Source: Clostridium jeddahitimonense (GTDB lineage: Bacteria; Bacillota; Clostridia; Clostridiales; Clostridiaceae). Taken from it: a DNA stretch of 64,000 nt. A model generated the notes under the pieces. It was not told the origin of the DNA. It did not search any database and saw nothing but the letters and a program-made list of their open reading frames with translations. The stretch is taken from positions 3,583,806 through 3,647,805 of the forward strand of contig LM994670.1 in the NCBI GenBank assembly GCA_000753455.2. Direction: 5' to 3'. Shown here one piece after another: positions 50,915 through 59,712 of this stretch (its first letter is position 1; each line of letters begins with the position of its first letter). Made by a program: the position numbers and the translations under genes.

Positions 50915-52678
50915 CTAAAAATCTACCACCATTTGTTCAACTTCTTCTGTCGTTACCTCTGTTACTTGTGTTTGTGATATTTTATATACCCTATCACACA
51001 TATTAAGCACACTTGGTCTATGTGTAGTTACTATACAGGTCTTATTTGTATTCAAAGACATAATATTTCTTAATACTCTTCTTTCTGTTGCAACATCTAA
51101 AGCAGAAGTAGCTTCATCTAATAAAAGTATAGGTGAATTTCTAAGTAGAGCTCTTGCAATAGAAAGCCTTTGATTTTGACCTTCTGAGAATCCATTACCA
51201 CGTTCACCTATCTTACTATTTATACCTTCAGGTAACTTTGATACAAAATCATAAGCACAAGCAGCCGTCAGCGCCTCAATTATTTCCCCATCACTAGCAT
51301 CTTCTTTAACCATTCTCATATTCTCAGCGATAGTTCCTGAAAACATTGTTTTTTCTTGTGGAACATAAGCCATTAATCTTCTAGTACTAGCAGAAATATC
51401 GCATTCTAAATCATCATTAGATTTAATAATACTCCTGCCTTCACCTATATTTAATAGACCCAATAAAATTCTCATAGTCGTCGTCTTACCTTCTCCAGAT
51501 GGTCCAACTAAAGCAACTATCTCTCCTGGATTTGCTATAATATTAGCATTTTCTAATACAACTTTCTCTGAATCAGCATATTTAAAATTAAGACTATCTA
51601 TTTCAACAGCTAGCCCACTATCATCACATGTAACAGCTATCCTATCAACTAAGTCTTCATCCTTCATATTCTCCCTAGGAAGCTCAACAATTTCCATAAT
51701 CCTACCTGCTGCAGTAGTTGCAGCTATAGCAGATGGTACAAGTCCAATTAATGCTGAAAATGCTCCTGATAACGAACCTGATAACTGTAAGAAAAGAGTC
51801 ATTGTCCCATAAGTTATATGGCCTGTCCATAATCTATAAACTCCCCATCCAAAGCACGAGTAAGAAACAACCATTCCAACTACGGACATAAATGAAGAAG
51901 TATATATAGAAAACCTATTATAATCTAAATTAACATCAGTATATTTCTTTTGAACATCTCTTAATCTATTTGAAAATACATTTACTAAATTAAATGCCTT
52001 TATAGATTGTAAATTGCTAAATGTCTCTTGATTAAATGACATCATCTCACTGCTTACAATCCTAATATCCTTATTAAACTTTCTCATCCTCTTCATCAAT
52101 ACCTTTGATACTAATAAAGTTACTGGAGCACTAATAAGGGCTAATACTGCCATAGTTGGATCATAATATAAAATTACTGAAAGAATTGCTACAAACTGAA
52201 CCGACTTTGTAATAAGACTTGGAATCCATCCAATAACACTTCCTGCAACTGTTGAAGTATCTCCACTTAACCTATTCAATAAATCACCACTTCTATAAGA
52301 AGACATAGATTCCCAATCAGTATTTATTATCTTATCGTAAATATCAGCCCTAATTTCATTTCCAACCTTAACATTAATCTTAGTTGATATTCTACTTAAA
52401 ACTGCACTTATAGCTACATTTCCTAATCCCATAGATATTATTACAGAGATAATCAAACCAATTCTTCCAGAATCATATCCAGTAACAGCATCAATTAAAT
52501 ATTTTGAAGCTATGCTACCAGCAAGACTCATAAAAGTCCCTACTATACCTAAAATAATATAAAATATAACTACCATTTTATAATTTCTAATATAGCTATA
52601 AATCCACTTAGCTTCATGATACATCTCTTTAATAGTTCCATCTTTTATTTTTTTAATTACCTTTTCAATAAATTCCAT
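50915..52678 (-). CDS. ABC exporter (fused permease-ATPase) of the peptide-modification locus
   Basis: A 587-residue half-transporter: six membrane helices (about 30-325) then an ATPase with Walker A VGPSGEGKTTT, signature FSEGQNQRLSIARAL and Walker B ILLLDEATSALD. No N-terminal C39 peptidase is present, so leader removal, if any, must be done by another protein. The ATG overlaps the stop of the S24/S26 gene by one base. Last gene of the operon; it would export the modified peptide. Confidence 0.9.
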   Translation of the reverse strand: MEFIEKVIKKIKDGTIKEMYHEAKWIYSYIRNYKMVVIFYIILGIVGTFMSLAGSIASKYLIDAVTGYDSGRIGLIISVIISMGLGNVAISAVLSRISTKINVKVGNEIRADIYDKIINTDWESMSSYRSGDLLNRLSGDTSTVAGSVIGWIPSLITKSVQFVAILSVILYYDPTMAVLALISAPVTLLVSKVLMKRMRKFNKDIRIVSSEMMSFNQETFSNLQSIKAFNLVNVFSNRLRDVQKKYTDVNLDYNRFSIYTSSFMSVVGMVVSYSCFGWGVYRLWTGHITYGTMTLFLQLSGSLSGAFSALIGLVPSAIAATTAAGRIMEIVELPRENMKDEDLVDRIAVTCDDSGLAVEIDSLNFKYADSEKVVLENANIIANPGEIVALVGPSGEGKTTTMRILLGLLNIGEGRSIIKSNDDLECDISASTRRLMAYVPQEKTMFSGTIAENMRMVKEDASDGEIIEALTAACAYDFVSKLPEGINSKIGERGNGFSEGQNQRLSIARALLRNSPILLLDEATSALDVATERRVLRNIMSLNTNKTCIVTTHRPSVLNMCDRVYKISQTQVTEVTTEEVEQMVVDF

Positions 52679-53196
52679 TATGACCTTACCTCCTTATCAT
52701 TAGAAAAAAACACCTTAACTTTCTTCTTACAAAAATGCATAAAATGATACAGCTTCAATATATATTTTCTAACAGAGAGCAATGCCATCCATATATTTGA
52801 CATTATCTTGAACCAAGTACTACTACAGTCTATCTCCTTATTTTTACGATAAATCTTTTCTACCACTCCAATTACTTGCTCTGGTCTTATGATTCCATCA
52901 TAATGTAAATTTCCATCTCCCATAGTAAGGTATCCTTCATCAGTTACCTTATAAATTCTATGTAAAATATACTTACCACAATCTAATTTAAATAATATAA
53001 TTTCGCCTCTTTTTAACCCTTCAAAATCCCTTTTACCCAAAAGCACCTGATCCCTCTGACTCCCCATAAAAGGAAGCATACTATATCCCGATATAGTGAA
53101 AATTGCCTGCTTATTACAAGCAAGCAATTCTTCTATAATGGGAAATAATTCATGAGTAGATACCTTTTCAATATTATTACTCATACCTTCCACCAT
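52678..53196 (-). CDS. S24/S26-type peptidase (signal-peptidase-like) of the peptide-modification locus
   Basis: A 172-residue protein with the catalytic Ser motif ISGYSMLPFM (near residue 38), a GEIILFKLDCGKYILHRI box (general-base region) and GDGNLHYDG, the order seen in S26 signal peptidases; residues after about 125 form one hydrophobic helix and a basic tail. In clostridial RiPP-like loci such proteins are annotated S24/S26 peptidases and may cleave the leader. Coupled to the exporter (1-base overlap) and 3 bases after PqqD. Start could also be the Met at 53184. Confidence 0.8.
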   Translation of the reverse strand: MVEGMSNNIEKVSTHELFPIIEELLACNKQAIFTISGYSMLPFMGSQRDQVLLGKRDFEGLKRGEIILFKLDCGKYILHRIYKVTDEGYLTMGDGNLHYDGIIRPEQVIGVVEKIYRKNKEIDCSSTWFKIMSNIWMALLSVRKYILKLYHFMHFCKKKVKVFFSNDKEVRS

Positions 53197-53199
53197 ACT

Positions 53200-53463
53200 C
53201 TATACTAACATTTTATTTTCAGATAATATTTTTATAAATTCATTGACATCTTTATCCGCTAATTCTCTATCTATTTCATATTCCTTAATTAAATTATCTG
53301 TTAACTCTTCTGTTGTTATGTCTTCCTTAAGATTTTCCCATAAAAATTTTGCAGAATCATTTAAAGATATAACCCCATTAAAATTAGCAATCTCATTACC
53401 AATTGGCACCAATACATTAGAACCTGCTATTGTTCTTAATATATACCCATCTTTTCTCCTCAT
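53200..53463 (-). CDS. PqqD-family RiPP recognition element protein
   Basis: An 87-residue winged-helix protein (NGVISLNDSAKFLWENLKEDITTEELTDNLIKEYEIDRELADKDVNEFIKIL-type pattern) of the PqqD family. These proteins bind the leader of a precursor peptide and present it to a modifying enzyme, here most likely the radical SAM at 54770 or the kinase at 53509. Preceded by GGGGGAAC. Cytoplasmic. Confidence 0.88.
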   Translation of the reverse strand: MRRKDGYILRTIAGSNVLVPIGNEIANFNGVISLNDSAKFLWENLKEDITTEELTDNLIKEYEIDRELADKDVNEFIKILSENKMLV

Positions 53464-53508
53464 ATCCGTTCCCCCTCATATCTCTTCCAAATCACTTGAC
53501 TATACAAA

Positions 53509-54411
53509 CTATAACTTATCAATTTCAGCCTTTAATACTTTAACCGCATCTAAATCTGGACGACACTTTAGCTTATATACTGGTATATTTTCAACCATAT
53601 CCTGTAACATATCTACTGCATTGTTCATTAACTTTTCCTCCCAAGTTGGAGCTGTAACGTTTTGTAGCATATGTATAAACCCATCTAGTATTTCTAACCT
53701 TTCAACACTATTCTCATCATCACGTTCTAATACTACAATAGCTGAAATAGGTACTTTTCTATTGATATACTCCCCTGAAGTCCCACACCAAGGCATACCA
53801 TAGCCAGTCCACTTTCCACTATCATCATCTTTTCCACAAAGAGCCCTATCACCATTAATAATTAATGCATTTTCATTATCTCTCCACATCCTAGCATGAG
53901 TAGTCTTACCAGTACCTGAAGGTGCAGATATTATAATACCTTTTCCATTGTGCTCCATCAGTACTCCATGGAGGACAATTCCCCCATGATTAAGTACCGA
54001 ATAAGAAAAGATTTGATGCAAATATTCAAAAGCATATTTACCATTTGTTTTAGTTGCATCGTAAATTAACTTCCATTTATCCCATTTTTTATTTATCTTA
54101 TAAACTAATATATTCTCTTTATTACTGCTCTTTCTAAGAGTCCAAGTTAAATTTTTATGTTTATCCTCATAAATGATGTATTGTTGAAATCCATTATGCT
54201 CCACATAAACTTCATTTTCGGGAATATAACTAAAATCATAATTAATATTAGAATCTTCTATATCATGAACAAAGTTAATATAATCTCTCTCATTTATTTC
54301 ATACCTAAATCCATCTACCTTCCAAGGAAAATCCATGAAATTAAACTTTTCATAAGAATACTTATATTTTAAAATCCACTTTCCTATCTTTAATTTATCT
54401 GCAGTGTTCAT
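53509..54411 (-). CDS. HPr-kinase-like (HprK/PEPCK-fold) protein
   Basis: A 300-residue protein whose C-terminal half has the HprK-type P-loop SAPSGTGKTTHARMW (near residue 140) and INGDRALC, GYGMPWCGT and AIVVLERDD segments, as in HPr-kinase-like proteins of RiPP loci. In lasso clusters such as paeninodin a related kinase phosphorylates the C-terminal Ser of the precursor. The candidate precursor encoded just upstream ends in Ser, so the same chemistry is plausible. It could instead be only a PqqD-associated nucleotide-binding protein. Confidence 0.78.
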   Translation of the reverse strand: MNTADKLKIGKWILKYKYSYEKFNFMDFPWKVDGFRYEINERDYINFVHDIEDSNINYDFSYIPENEVYVEHNGFQQYIIYEDKHKNLTWTLRKSSNKENILVYKINKKWDKWKLIYDATKTNGKYAFEYLHQIFSYSVLNHGGIVLHGVLMEHNGKGIIISAPSGTGKTTHARMWRDNENALIINGDRALCGKDDDSGKWTGYGMPWCGTSGEYINRKVPISAIVVLERDDENSVERLEILDGFIHMLQNVTAPTWEEKLMNNAVDMLQDMVENIPVYKLKCRPDLDAVKVLKAEIDKL

Positions 54412-54417
54412 CCCATA

Positions 54418-54750
54418 TTAACTCCATGAAGGATCTGGATTCGGTAAAATAACTGAACCTTCACCCTTAAATGGATTTCCTGAGTTACCACCACTTTCGA
54501 TTACTGCATTATAAAACTCATTATATGCCTTAGTTTGTTCATCTTCAGGAACATCATAGTATTTAACACTTATTTTGTCTGTACCAAATTCACAACTTGA
54601 TCCTGTTATATAAAATCCAATATATCCTTTTCCCTTATAATCATAAAATAATTCTTTTGAAGAGCTGTGATATCCCCAACAAGTGTTTGCTATGTTTTCT
54701 CTTATATTAATTTTTTTAAATTCAATCTCAGGACTTATATATTTATTCAT
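54418..54750 (-). CDS. Candidate modified-peptide precursor (110 aa)
   Basis: A 110-residue protein starting MNKYISPEIEFKKINIRENI, the Y-x-x-P-E-I-E leader pattern common to precursors read by PqqD-type proteins. The remainder is Gly/Tyr/Ser-rich with two Cys (residues 24 and 53), and the C-terminus is NPFKGEGSVILPNPDPSWS. It lies between the radical SAM and kinase genes with an AAGGAGGAG site and no membrane segment. I do not know its mature form; it might also be an accessory protein. Confidence 0.65.
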   Translation of the reverse strand: MNKYISPEIEFKKINIRENIANTCWGYHSSSKELFYDYKGKGYIGFYITGSSCEFGTDKISVKYYDVPEDEQTKAYNEFYNAVIESGGNSGNPFKGEGSVILPNPDPSWS

Positions 54751-54769
54751 ATAGACTCCTCCTTAATAC

Positions 54770-55846
54770 CTATAAAAATTTTAATAATTCTTTCACATCA
54801 TCACATGCATATTTTGGACAGCCACCTAAATCTCCTGTTTCTGCATACCTAGCAGCATAACAACATGAACATAAATTTGAATTTTTGCAACTTACACATT
54901 TATCATTTAAATTTATTGCCTCTGTTTTTTTCGGATATTCTTCCCAGGATTTTTCAAATGTATTTATGAACGGTTGAGTAAAGAACTTCCCCAATATTTG
55001 ACACCCAAGCAATTTTCCATCCCATGATATTGCGTAAGATTTCATACCAGCATCACATCCAAATAATGATATAATTTCTTTTGATGAATGCTGAGAGTCA
55101 CCTTCAGTAATTTCTAACTTTGATTTTTTTATATCAAATCTATCTTTTCCTACAAGATCTTCAAGCTTATTGAATCCACGTCTTAAAAATATTCTCACAT
55201 TATCTTCTGGTGATAATCTACAAGAGTCTACATCTGCACATGCACCTCTTACAGCTTTATTAACCATTCTTGTTTGAGTAAGTGTTTTATCTTCTCCAAA
55301 TTCTCTATGAACTAAATCCTCTATTGCATCAACTTCATCATAATTATCTTTAATTATAGTTGTCCTAAATTCAAGAATTGACGGTAATGTACTTAAAAGT
55401 TTCATTCCTTCTATTGCTCTATTAAAAGCCTTTCCGTTTCCACATACCTCTTCATATGTTTCTTCTGATGCTCCATATATAGTTACTCCAATCCTGTGTG
55501 GCGGATATTTTCTTAGTGTTTCCATAATCTTTGGCGTAACCAAAGTTGCATTTGTATATAATGTAAGCATAAATCCTTGTTTATATATGCCTTCGTATAT
55601 TTCACAGAAGTCTTTTCTTAACATCGGCTCCCCACCTGTTATTAAAAGATTGAATGTTCCTGCTTCTGCAACTTGTCTTGCCATATCAATCCACTCTTCT
55701 GCAGTACGTTCATTCTTAATTATTTCTTCATTTTCAGAATCATCATGTCTGAATAAGCACATTTTGCATTTTAAATTACATCTAACAGTTAATTCAAAAG
55801 TTCCATCCATCGGTATTCTCTCTGGCATTTCTTTGAGTATTTGCAT
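54770..55846 (-). CDS. Radical SAM/SPASM peptide-modifying enzyme
   Basis: A 358-residue radical SAM enzyme. The CX3CX2C cluster is RCNLKCKMCLF (near residues 24-31), TGGEPMLRKDF is the SAM-binding turn, and the C-terminal SPASM half has CDAGMKSYAISWDGKLLGCQ and the terminal CVSCKNSNLCSCCYAARYAETGDLGGC cysteines for auxiliary clusters. Such enzymes install thioether or C-C cross-links in RiPPs. First gene of the operon after the promoter at 55995; the candidate precursor follows after 19 bases. Confidence 0.9.
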   Translation of the reverse strand: MQILKEMPERIPMDGTFELTVRCNLKCKMCLFRHDDSENEEIIKNERTAEEWIDMARQVAEAGTFNLLITGGEPMLRKDFCEIYEGIYKQGFMLTLYTNATLVTPKIMETLRKYPPHRIGVTIYGASEETYEEVCGNGKAFNRAIEGMKLLSTLPSILEFRTTIIKDNYDEVDAIEDLVHREFGEDKTLTQTRMVNKAVRGACADVDSCRLSPEDNVRIFLRRGFNKLEDLVGKDRFDIKKSKLEITEGDSQHSSKEIISLFGCDAGMKSYAISWDGKLLGCQILGKFFTQPFINTFEKSWEEYPKKTEAINLNDKCVSCKNSNLCSCCYAARYAETGDLGGCPKYACDDVKELLKFL

Positions 55847-56218
55847 TGCTTACCTCCGTTTTTCTCTATAAGTTTCTAATTTAATATTTTATCTAAGTAA
55901 TCTAATATTTTTTATAAACTTATCCTTTAAAATATATATATTCTTATTTATATTTACATAAATATATATTTTAAAACCGGCACCCTATTTACATATTATA
56001 CCATAATTTCTAGTTAATCCTTAAACTTTCTATAAATCAAATTAATACAACTTTTTTAATAAACTCTTATTTTTCTGTCTATTTTTTATTTCGAGAAATA
56101 TTTTTTTAATGTTTTTTATTAAATAATTTAATATCTAATTAAACTATCTATATAACCAAAAAACTATGCAGAAATTAAATCTACGTAGCACATTCTTTAA
56201 ATTATTATCCATTAAATT
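55847..56218. other. Intergenic with promoter of the radical SAM operon
   Basis: About 370 bases, very AT-rich, no frame seen. Contains the extended -10 promoter at 55995. Confidence 0.5.
55995..56003 (-). promoter_or_regulatory. Extended -10 promoter of the radical SAM operon
   Basis: Minus strand TGGTATAAT, with no good -35. An almost identical 18-base stretch (ATATTATACCA on the plus strand) precedes the nucleotidyltransferase gene. Confidence 0.55.
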
Positions 56219-57424
56219 TTATATCTCTAACCACCTTATTAGATTATTTCTATCTCTAGATATCTTGATTCCTCTATAAAGTATTCTGATATTTTCAATT
56301 AAACTGTAATCCTCATTGAATCTACCATGGTAAATTTGTTGAATACCTGCTATAGGCTTTAATATTTTTATTTTTTTTGCATAACTATATTTTCCTTCTA
56401 ATGTTTCATCAGCTGGATTTAATACTATAATTAATTTTTTCATCATACTAATGAAAGGATTGTCATCATTTTGATTCATATTTATGCTTATAGAATTTCC
56501 TATAGTCTTTGTTTTATCACTTGTTCCAAATACTCCACCTACTATAATATCCTCTATTAGCAACTCTAAATTTGGACTATATATTATATCTCTATCAAGT
56601 ACCTCTTCTGGAATTTCCATATTAAATAAATTTCTACATAATGCAAATATTATTAAAGTAAATCTTTCAATTTCTTGTTCCTTAGCTTTATTCCTAAAAC
56701 TTGTCCAATCTATCTTATATCTATATGCTTCTGTAAATAATACTAAGTCTGCTATTTGTCTTAAACCAAATCCCATACCTATCATATGATGCACCATGTG
56801 ATGACATAGATGCAATGCAAAATCCTCATAACCTAAAGTTGTAATTTCAGTATTTATAATTTTTGTTTTTATTGTATTTTTCCATAAAAACTCATCTAAT
56901 TCTTTTCCTTCAATTAAGCTCCAATGTACCTCTATCATTGGATAAAGCCTATGTCTAAATTTCAGGTGAAAATGTTCATCCTCACTTTCTAAATCATATC
57001 CTATATTTTTAAGAACTTCTGTTATTCTTGGTATATCCTTCTCATTTACTAATACATCTGCATCACACATACTTCTTTGGTCTGGCTCAGGATATAATTC
57101 TCTAACCACTAACCCCTTTAATGCTATAACTGGTATATTATTATCATTAAACTCTTTAAATACTATATCTAAATAAGCAATTTTTCTAACCTGAGCTATT
57201 CCTGTGTAAAAAGCAAAGGCTTTCATTCTTTCTAATAATTCATCACTTATATTTAATTTATCCTTGTTATTATTTATAATTGAATAAATAACTCCTTCGA
57301 TATTATGATCAGTAGCAATATTTATAAAATTATCCCAATTTACATTATCATATATCTTGATATTGTTATCTTTTCTTATTGCCCTTGATAATAACTCTAT
57401 CAACTGACTTTCTGTATTATTCAT
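56219..57424 (-). CDS. Nucleotidyltransferase-fold protein of the PF14907 type
   Basis: A 401-residue cytoplasmic protein with the family's ALKGLVVRELYPEPDQRSMCDADVLV segment (near 100-125), holding the DxD-type metal-binding acidic pair, and a helical C-terminal region. Members accompany HPr-kinase-like enzymes in some lasso peptide clusters, where one was shown to modify the phosphorylated C-terminus. It has its own promoter resembling that of the radical SAM operon, so the two units may be co-regulated. Confidence 0.8.
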   Translation of the reverse strand: MNNTESQLIELLSRAIRKDNNIKIYDNVNWDNFINIATDHNIEGVIYSIINNNKDKLNISDELLERMKAFAFYTGIAQVRKIAYLDIVFKEFNDNNIPVIALKGLVVRELYPEPDQRSMCDADVLVNEKDIPRITEVLKNIGYDLESEDEHFHLKFRHRLYPMIEVHWSLIEGKELDEFLWKNTIKTKIINTEITTLGYEDFALHLCHHMVHHMIGMGFGLRQIADLVLFTEAYRYKIDWTSFRNKAKEQEIERFTLIIFALCRNLFNMEIPEEVLDRDIIYSPNLELLIEDIIVGGVFGTSDKTKTIGNSISINMNQNDDNPFISMMKKLIIVLNPADETLEGKYSYAKKIKILKPIAGIQQIYHGRFNEDYSLIENIRILYRGIKISRDRNNLIRWLEI

Positions 57425-57464
57425 AATATGGCCATTCCCCCCCTTAAATACAGTCTTTTACCAT

Positions 57465-57473
57465 ATTATACCA
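57465..57473 (-). promoter_or_regulatory. Extended -10 promoter of the nucleotidyltransferase gene
   Basis: Minus strand TGGTATAAT, about 40 bases before the start codon, in a context nearly identical to that at 55995. Confidence 0.55.
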
Positions 57474-57778
57474 CCATTTTCTTGTATAATTATTATGTTT
57501 TCTTCATCAAATTGATTCATTATTATCTCTAATTCTCTGTATTTTGACTAAAAAGTCAAAAGTTATCACACTATTTCAATACGAAATATTAATCACTTTT
57601 AATTCTTGATTAAATTCCTATTTCACCGTGTCTATTTTTCATTATAATAGCATTTATACTATTACCATTGAATATTATATTCACTAATTACTCCAGTAAC
57701 ACTAGATAACACTTCCTCATATTATGTATTAAAAAATCATCTTTGATAAATATAAAAAATGCTAAGGAGGAAACCATT

Positions 57779-58075
57779 ATGTCTCTATACAAAGTCACAA
57801 CAACATTTGCACTTGTTATGGATAAACCTAAAATATTATCTAACCTATTAGGTATATTAATTAAAGACAACATAATTGAAGTAATTAACTTTTATGATAA
57901 TTGGGCTTATTTTAAATACAAAGATCAAGATGCTTATACCCATTCATATAACTTGGCAGAGCTTAGTAAAGAAGACTTATTAAAGAATGATGAAAGTGAT
58001 AAAGATGATGAACTATGTGGTTTATCTCCTTCAATGATTTCTAAGGATATATATTGTGATAATAATAAAAAATAG
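57779..58075 (+). CDS. Small cytoplasmic SH3b-like protein (98 aa)
   Basis: Residues 1-65 show the bacterial SH3 pattern (YKVTTTFALVMDKPKILSNLLGILIKDNIIEVI...WAYFKY...TH), with Val/Leu/Arg replaced so that the usual NVRSG motif is lost; the last 30 residues are acidic. No signal peptide, so it acts inside the cell, unlike most SH3b proteins. AAGGAGGAAA precedes the ATG at 57779; an upstream frame extension lies before that site. Function unknown. Confidence 0.7.
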   Translation: MSLYKVTTTFALVMDKPKILSNLLGILIKDNIIEVINFYDNWAYFKYKDQDAYTHSYNLAELSKEDLLKNDESDKDDELCGLSPSMISKDIYCDNNKK

Positions 58076-58084
58076 TAAATAAAA

Positions 58085-58110
58085 AAACACTGCATATTGT
58101 TGCAATGTTT
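58085..58110. terminator. Terminator between the SH3-like and glycosidase genes
   Basis: AAACA-C-TGCA / TGCA-A-TGTTT stem with one mismatch, seven U on the minus strand; serves the glycosidase transcript and perhaps the convergent one. Confidence 0.7.
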
Positions 58111-58136
58111 ATACCCTTTTATCAATTTATAAAATT

Positions 58137-59012
58137 TTAATCTACAAAATATAATATGTCTGATATAGGCCTTTCCCCATACCAATCACAAGGATTGTTT
58201 AATACCTCACCATTAAAATATAATGTAGTAGAGCCTCCACCATCTAAATTATATCCCCAATAGCATCCCCTACTCTTAAGCTCAGTAGCAACATCATAAA
58301 GACTCATTCCAATAGATTCATCACTTCTACCATCAACTACTAGAATAACATATTCAAGCGGGCCACATTGCCCAATAGCTGTCCTTGGCGATAAATCATT
58401 CTTATACCAAGTATCACCATAATCAACGATTTCACCTTTCCTAATAAGATCAGGTCCAAAATCATAAGTATGCATAGCCCCTTTTGCAACTAATTCTTCA
58501 CCTGTAAATTGCTCATCATATATTCTAAAATCACCATCTTCCTGTATAACAAGAGGATCACAATCAAGCCTTGTATCCCTATAAACAATACCATCACGAA
58601 TAACGTAGCTACTCTTATTAAATCCATATGCAGCTCCATTAATAGCAAGTACAGCATTATTATTCATAGCCATAAAAGAAGTAGTTTCTCTGTTTTTCAA
58701 ATTAAACTCATCACCTGCAAAAGCTGATTTTATCTGAGATCCATCATTTATCTTTATTAATATTTCCCACATTTCTATGTTAGGATTAGTCTTCTTTATA
58801 GGATTAATATTTATGGTCATTGTATCAGACCTATACTCAATAGCTCCATTTTCATCATCTTTAGTTATATATATTTCATTTTGTTCATTAAAAACGGTAC
58901 TAGATTTTTCTACCTCCATTTTCATCTTTATCTTTTGAAACATTTTAAATCCTAATATTATTGTAAATATAACTAAAACTGTACTTAAGCCTATTATTAT
59001 CTTCTTTGCCAT
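58137..59012 (-). CDS. Phosphodiester glycosidase (NAGPA-like) with membrane anchor
   Basis: A 291-residue extracytoplasmic enzyme: one N-terminal membrane helix (about 5-26), a linker, then the NAGPA domain (about 80-290) with NNAVLAINGAAYGF, LSPRTAIGQCG, ILVVDGR and the terminal GYNLDGGGSTTLYFNG block. The family hydrolyses sugar phosphodiesters; in Firmicutes it is associated with exopolysaccharide loci, matching the neighbouring genes. Confidence 0.88.
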   Translation of the reverse strand: MAKKIIIGLSTVLVIFTIILGFKMFQKIKMKMEVEKSSTVFNEQNEIYITKDDENGAIEYRSDTMTININPIKKTNPNIEMWEILIKINDGSQIKSAFAGDEFNLKNRETTSFMAMNNNAVLAINGAAYGFNKSSYVIRDGIVYRDTRLDCDPLVIQEDGDFRIYDEQFTGEELVAKGAMHTYDFGPDLIRKGEIVDYGDTWYKNDLSPRTAIGQCGPLEYVILVVDGRSDESIGMSLYDVATELKSRGCYWGYNLDGGGSTTLYFNGEVLNNPCDWYGERPISDILYFVD

Positions 59013-59084
59013 ATTAACCTCAATATATATAATTTCTATATTTTAATTTGATTTATATGATCACTATCATAATTACTTTGCAAA

Positions 59085-59693
59085 TTAAACATATCCCTTA
59101 ACATAATATCCAATAAGTCTTAAATATTCTCCTATTAATATTAAAATACTATTACCACTTGTCCACCATTTAGTATTAAACTTCTCTTCCTTAGAGCTAG
59201 TAACCATAACCTTAACTTTATCACCATCTATCAGCGTATCTTCTAATACTTTTTCCATAGCAGCCTTAGATCTTCTTGAATGAAATTCTGAAGTCACTAA
59301 AATTATAGATTTAAAATTATTTCCTTCTATTATCTCTTTAGTAAATAAAGCATTTTCATAAGTGCTATTAGCTTCTTTATCTAATATTATCTTTTCTGGT
59401 ACTACTCCTAATTTAATTGCATGGTCCTTCATAAGCTCTGCCATAGTTACATCATCATATACTTTCCCACCAGAAAGAATTAAATAATCACCTAAACCCT
59501 GTTCCAATAGTTCTACACCTTTTACAGTTCTTGGTCCATTATCTCCACTAAAAACAACTATTGCATCAGCTTTAGTCAAATCATCATTTACAACTAAAAA
59601 CTTACCTAAATTCATTCCAATTATAATTACTACAATTAAAAATAAAGTTACTATTGATATTAATTTACTTTTTCTTGACTTAAATATACTCAT
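59085..59693 (-). CDS. YdcF/SanA-family (DUF218) membrane protein
   Basis: A 202-residue protein with an N-terminal membrane helix and the DUF218 fold: ADAIVVFSGDNGPR, YLILSGGK, STYENALFTKE and VTSEFHSRRSKAAM. YdcF/SanA proteins affect envelope polymer synthesis, but the reaction is not settled. It lies 19 bases after the acyltransferase gene, so the two form an operon. Confidence 0.85.
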   Translation of the reverse strand: MSIFKSRKSKLISIVTLFLIVVIIIGMNLGKFLVVNDDLTKADAIVVFSGDNGPRTVKGVELLEQGLGDYLILSGGKVYDDVTMAELMKDHAIKLGVVPEKIILDKEANSTYENALFTKEIIEGNNFKSIILVTSEFHSRRSKAAMEKVLEDTLIDGDKVKVMVTSSKEEKFNTKWWTSGNSILILIGEYLRLIGYYVKGYV

Positions 59694-59712
59694 AAAAACT
59701 CCTAATCATATT

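Noticed and set aside
53243..53803. 186-codon open frame on the plus strand
   Set aside because: Antisense to the PqqD and kinase-like genes; no ribosome site and typical antisense composition.
50915..57424. Canonical lasso peptide cluster
   Set aside because: No asparagine-synthetase-like cyclase or transglutaminase-like leader peptidase is encoded in or next to the locus.
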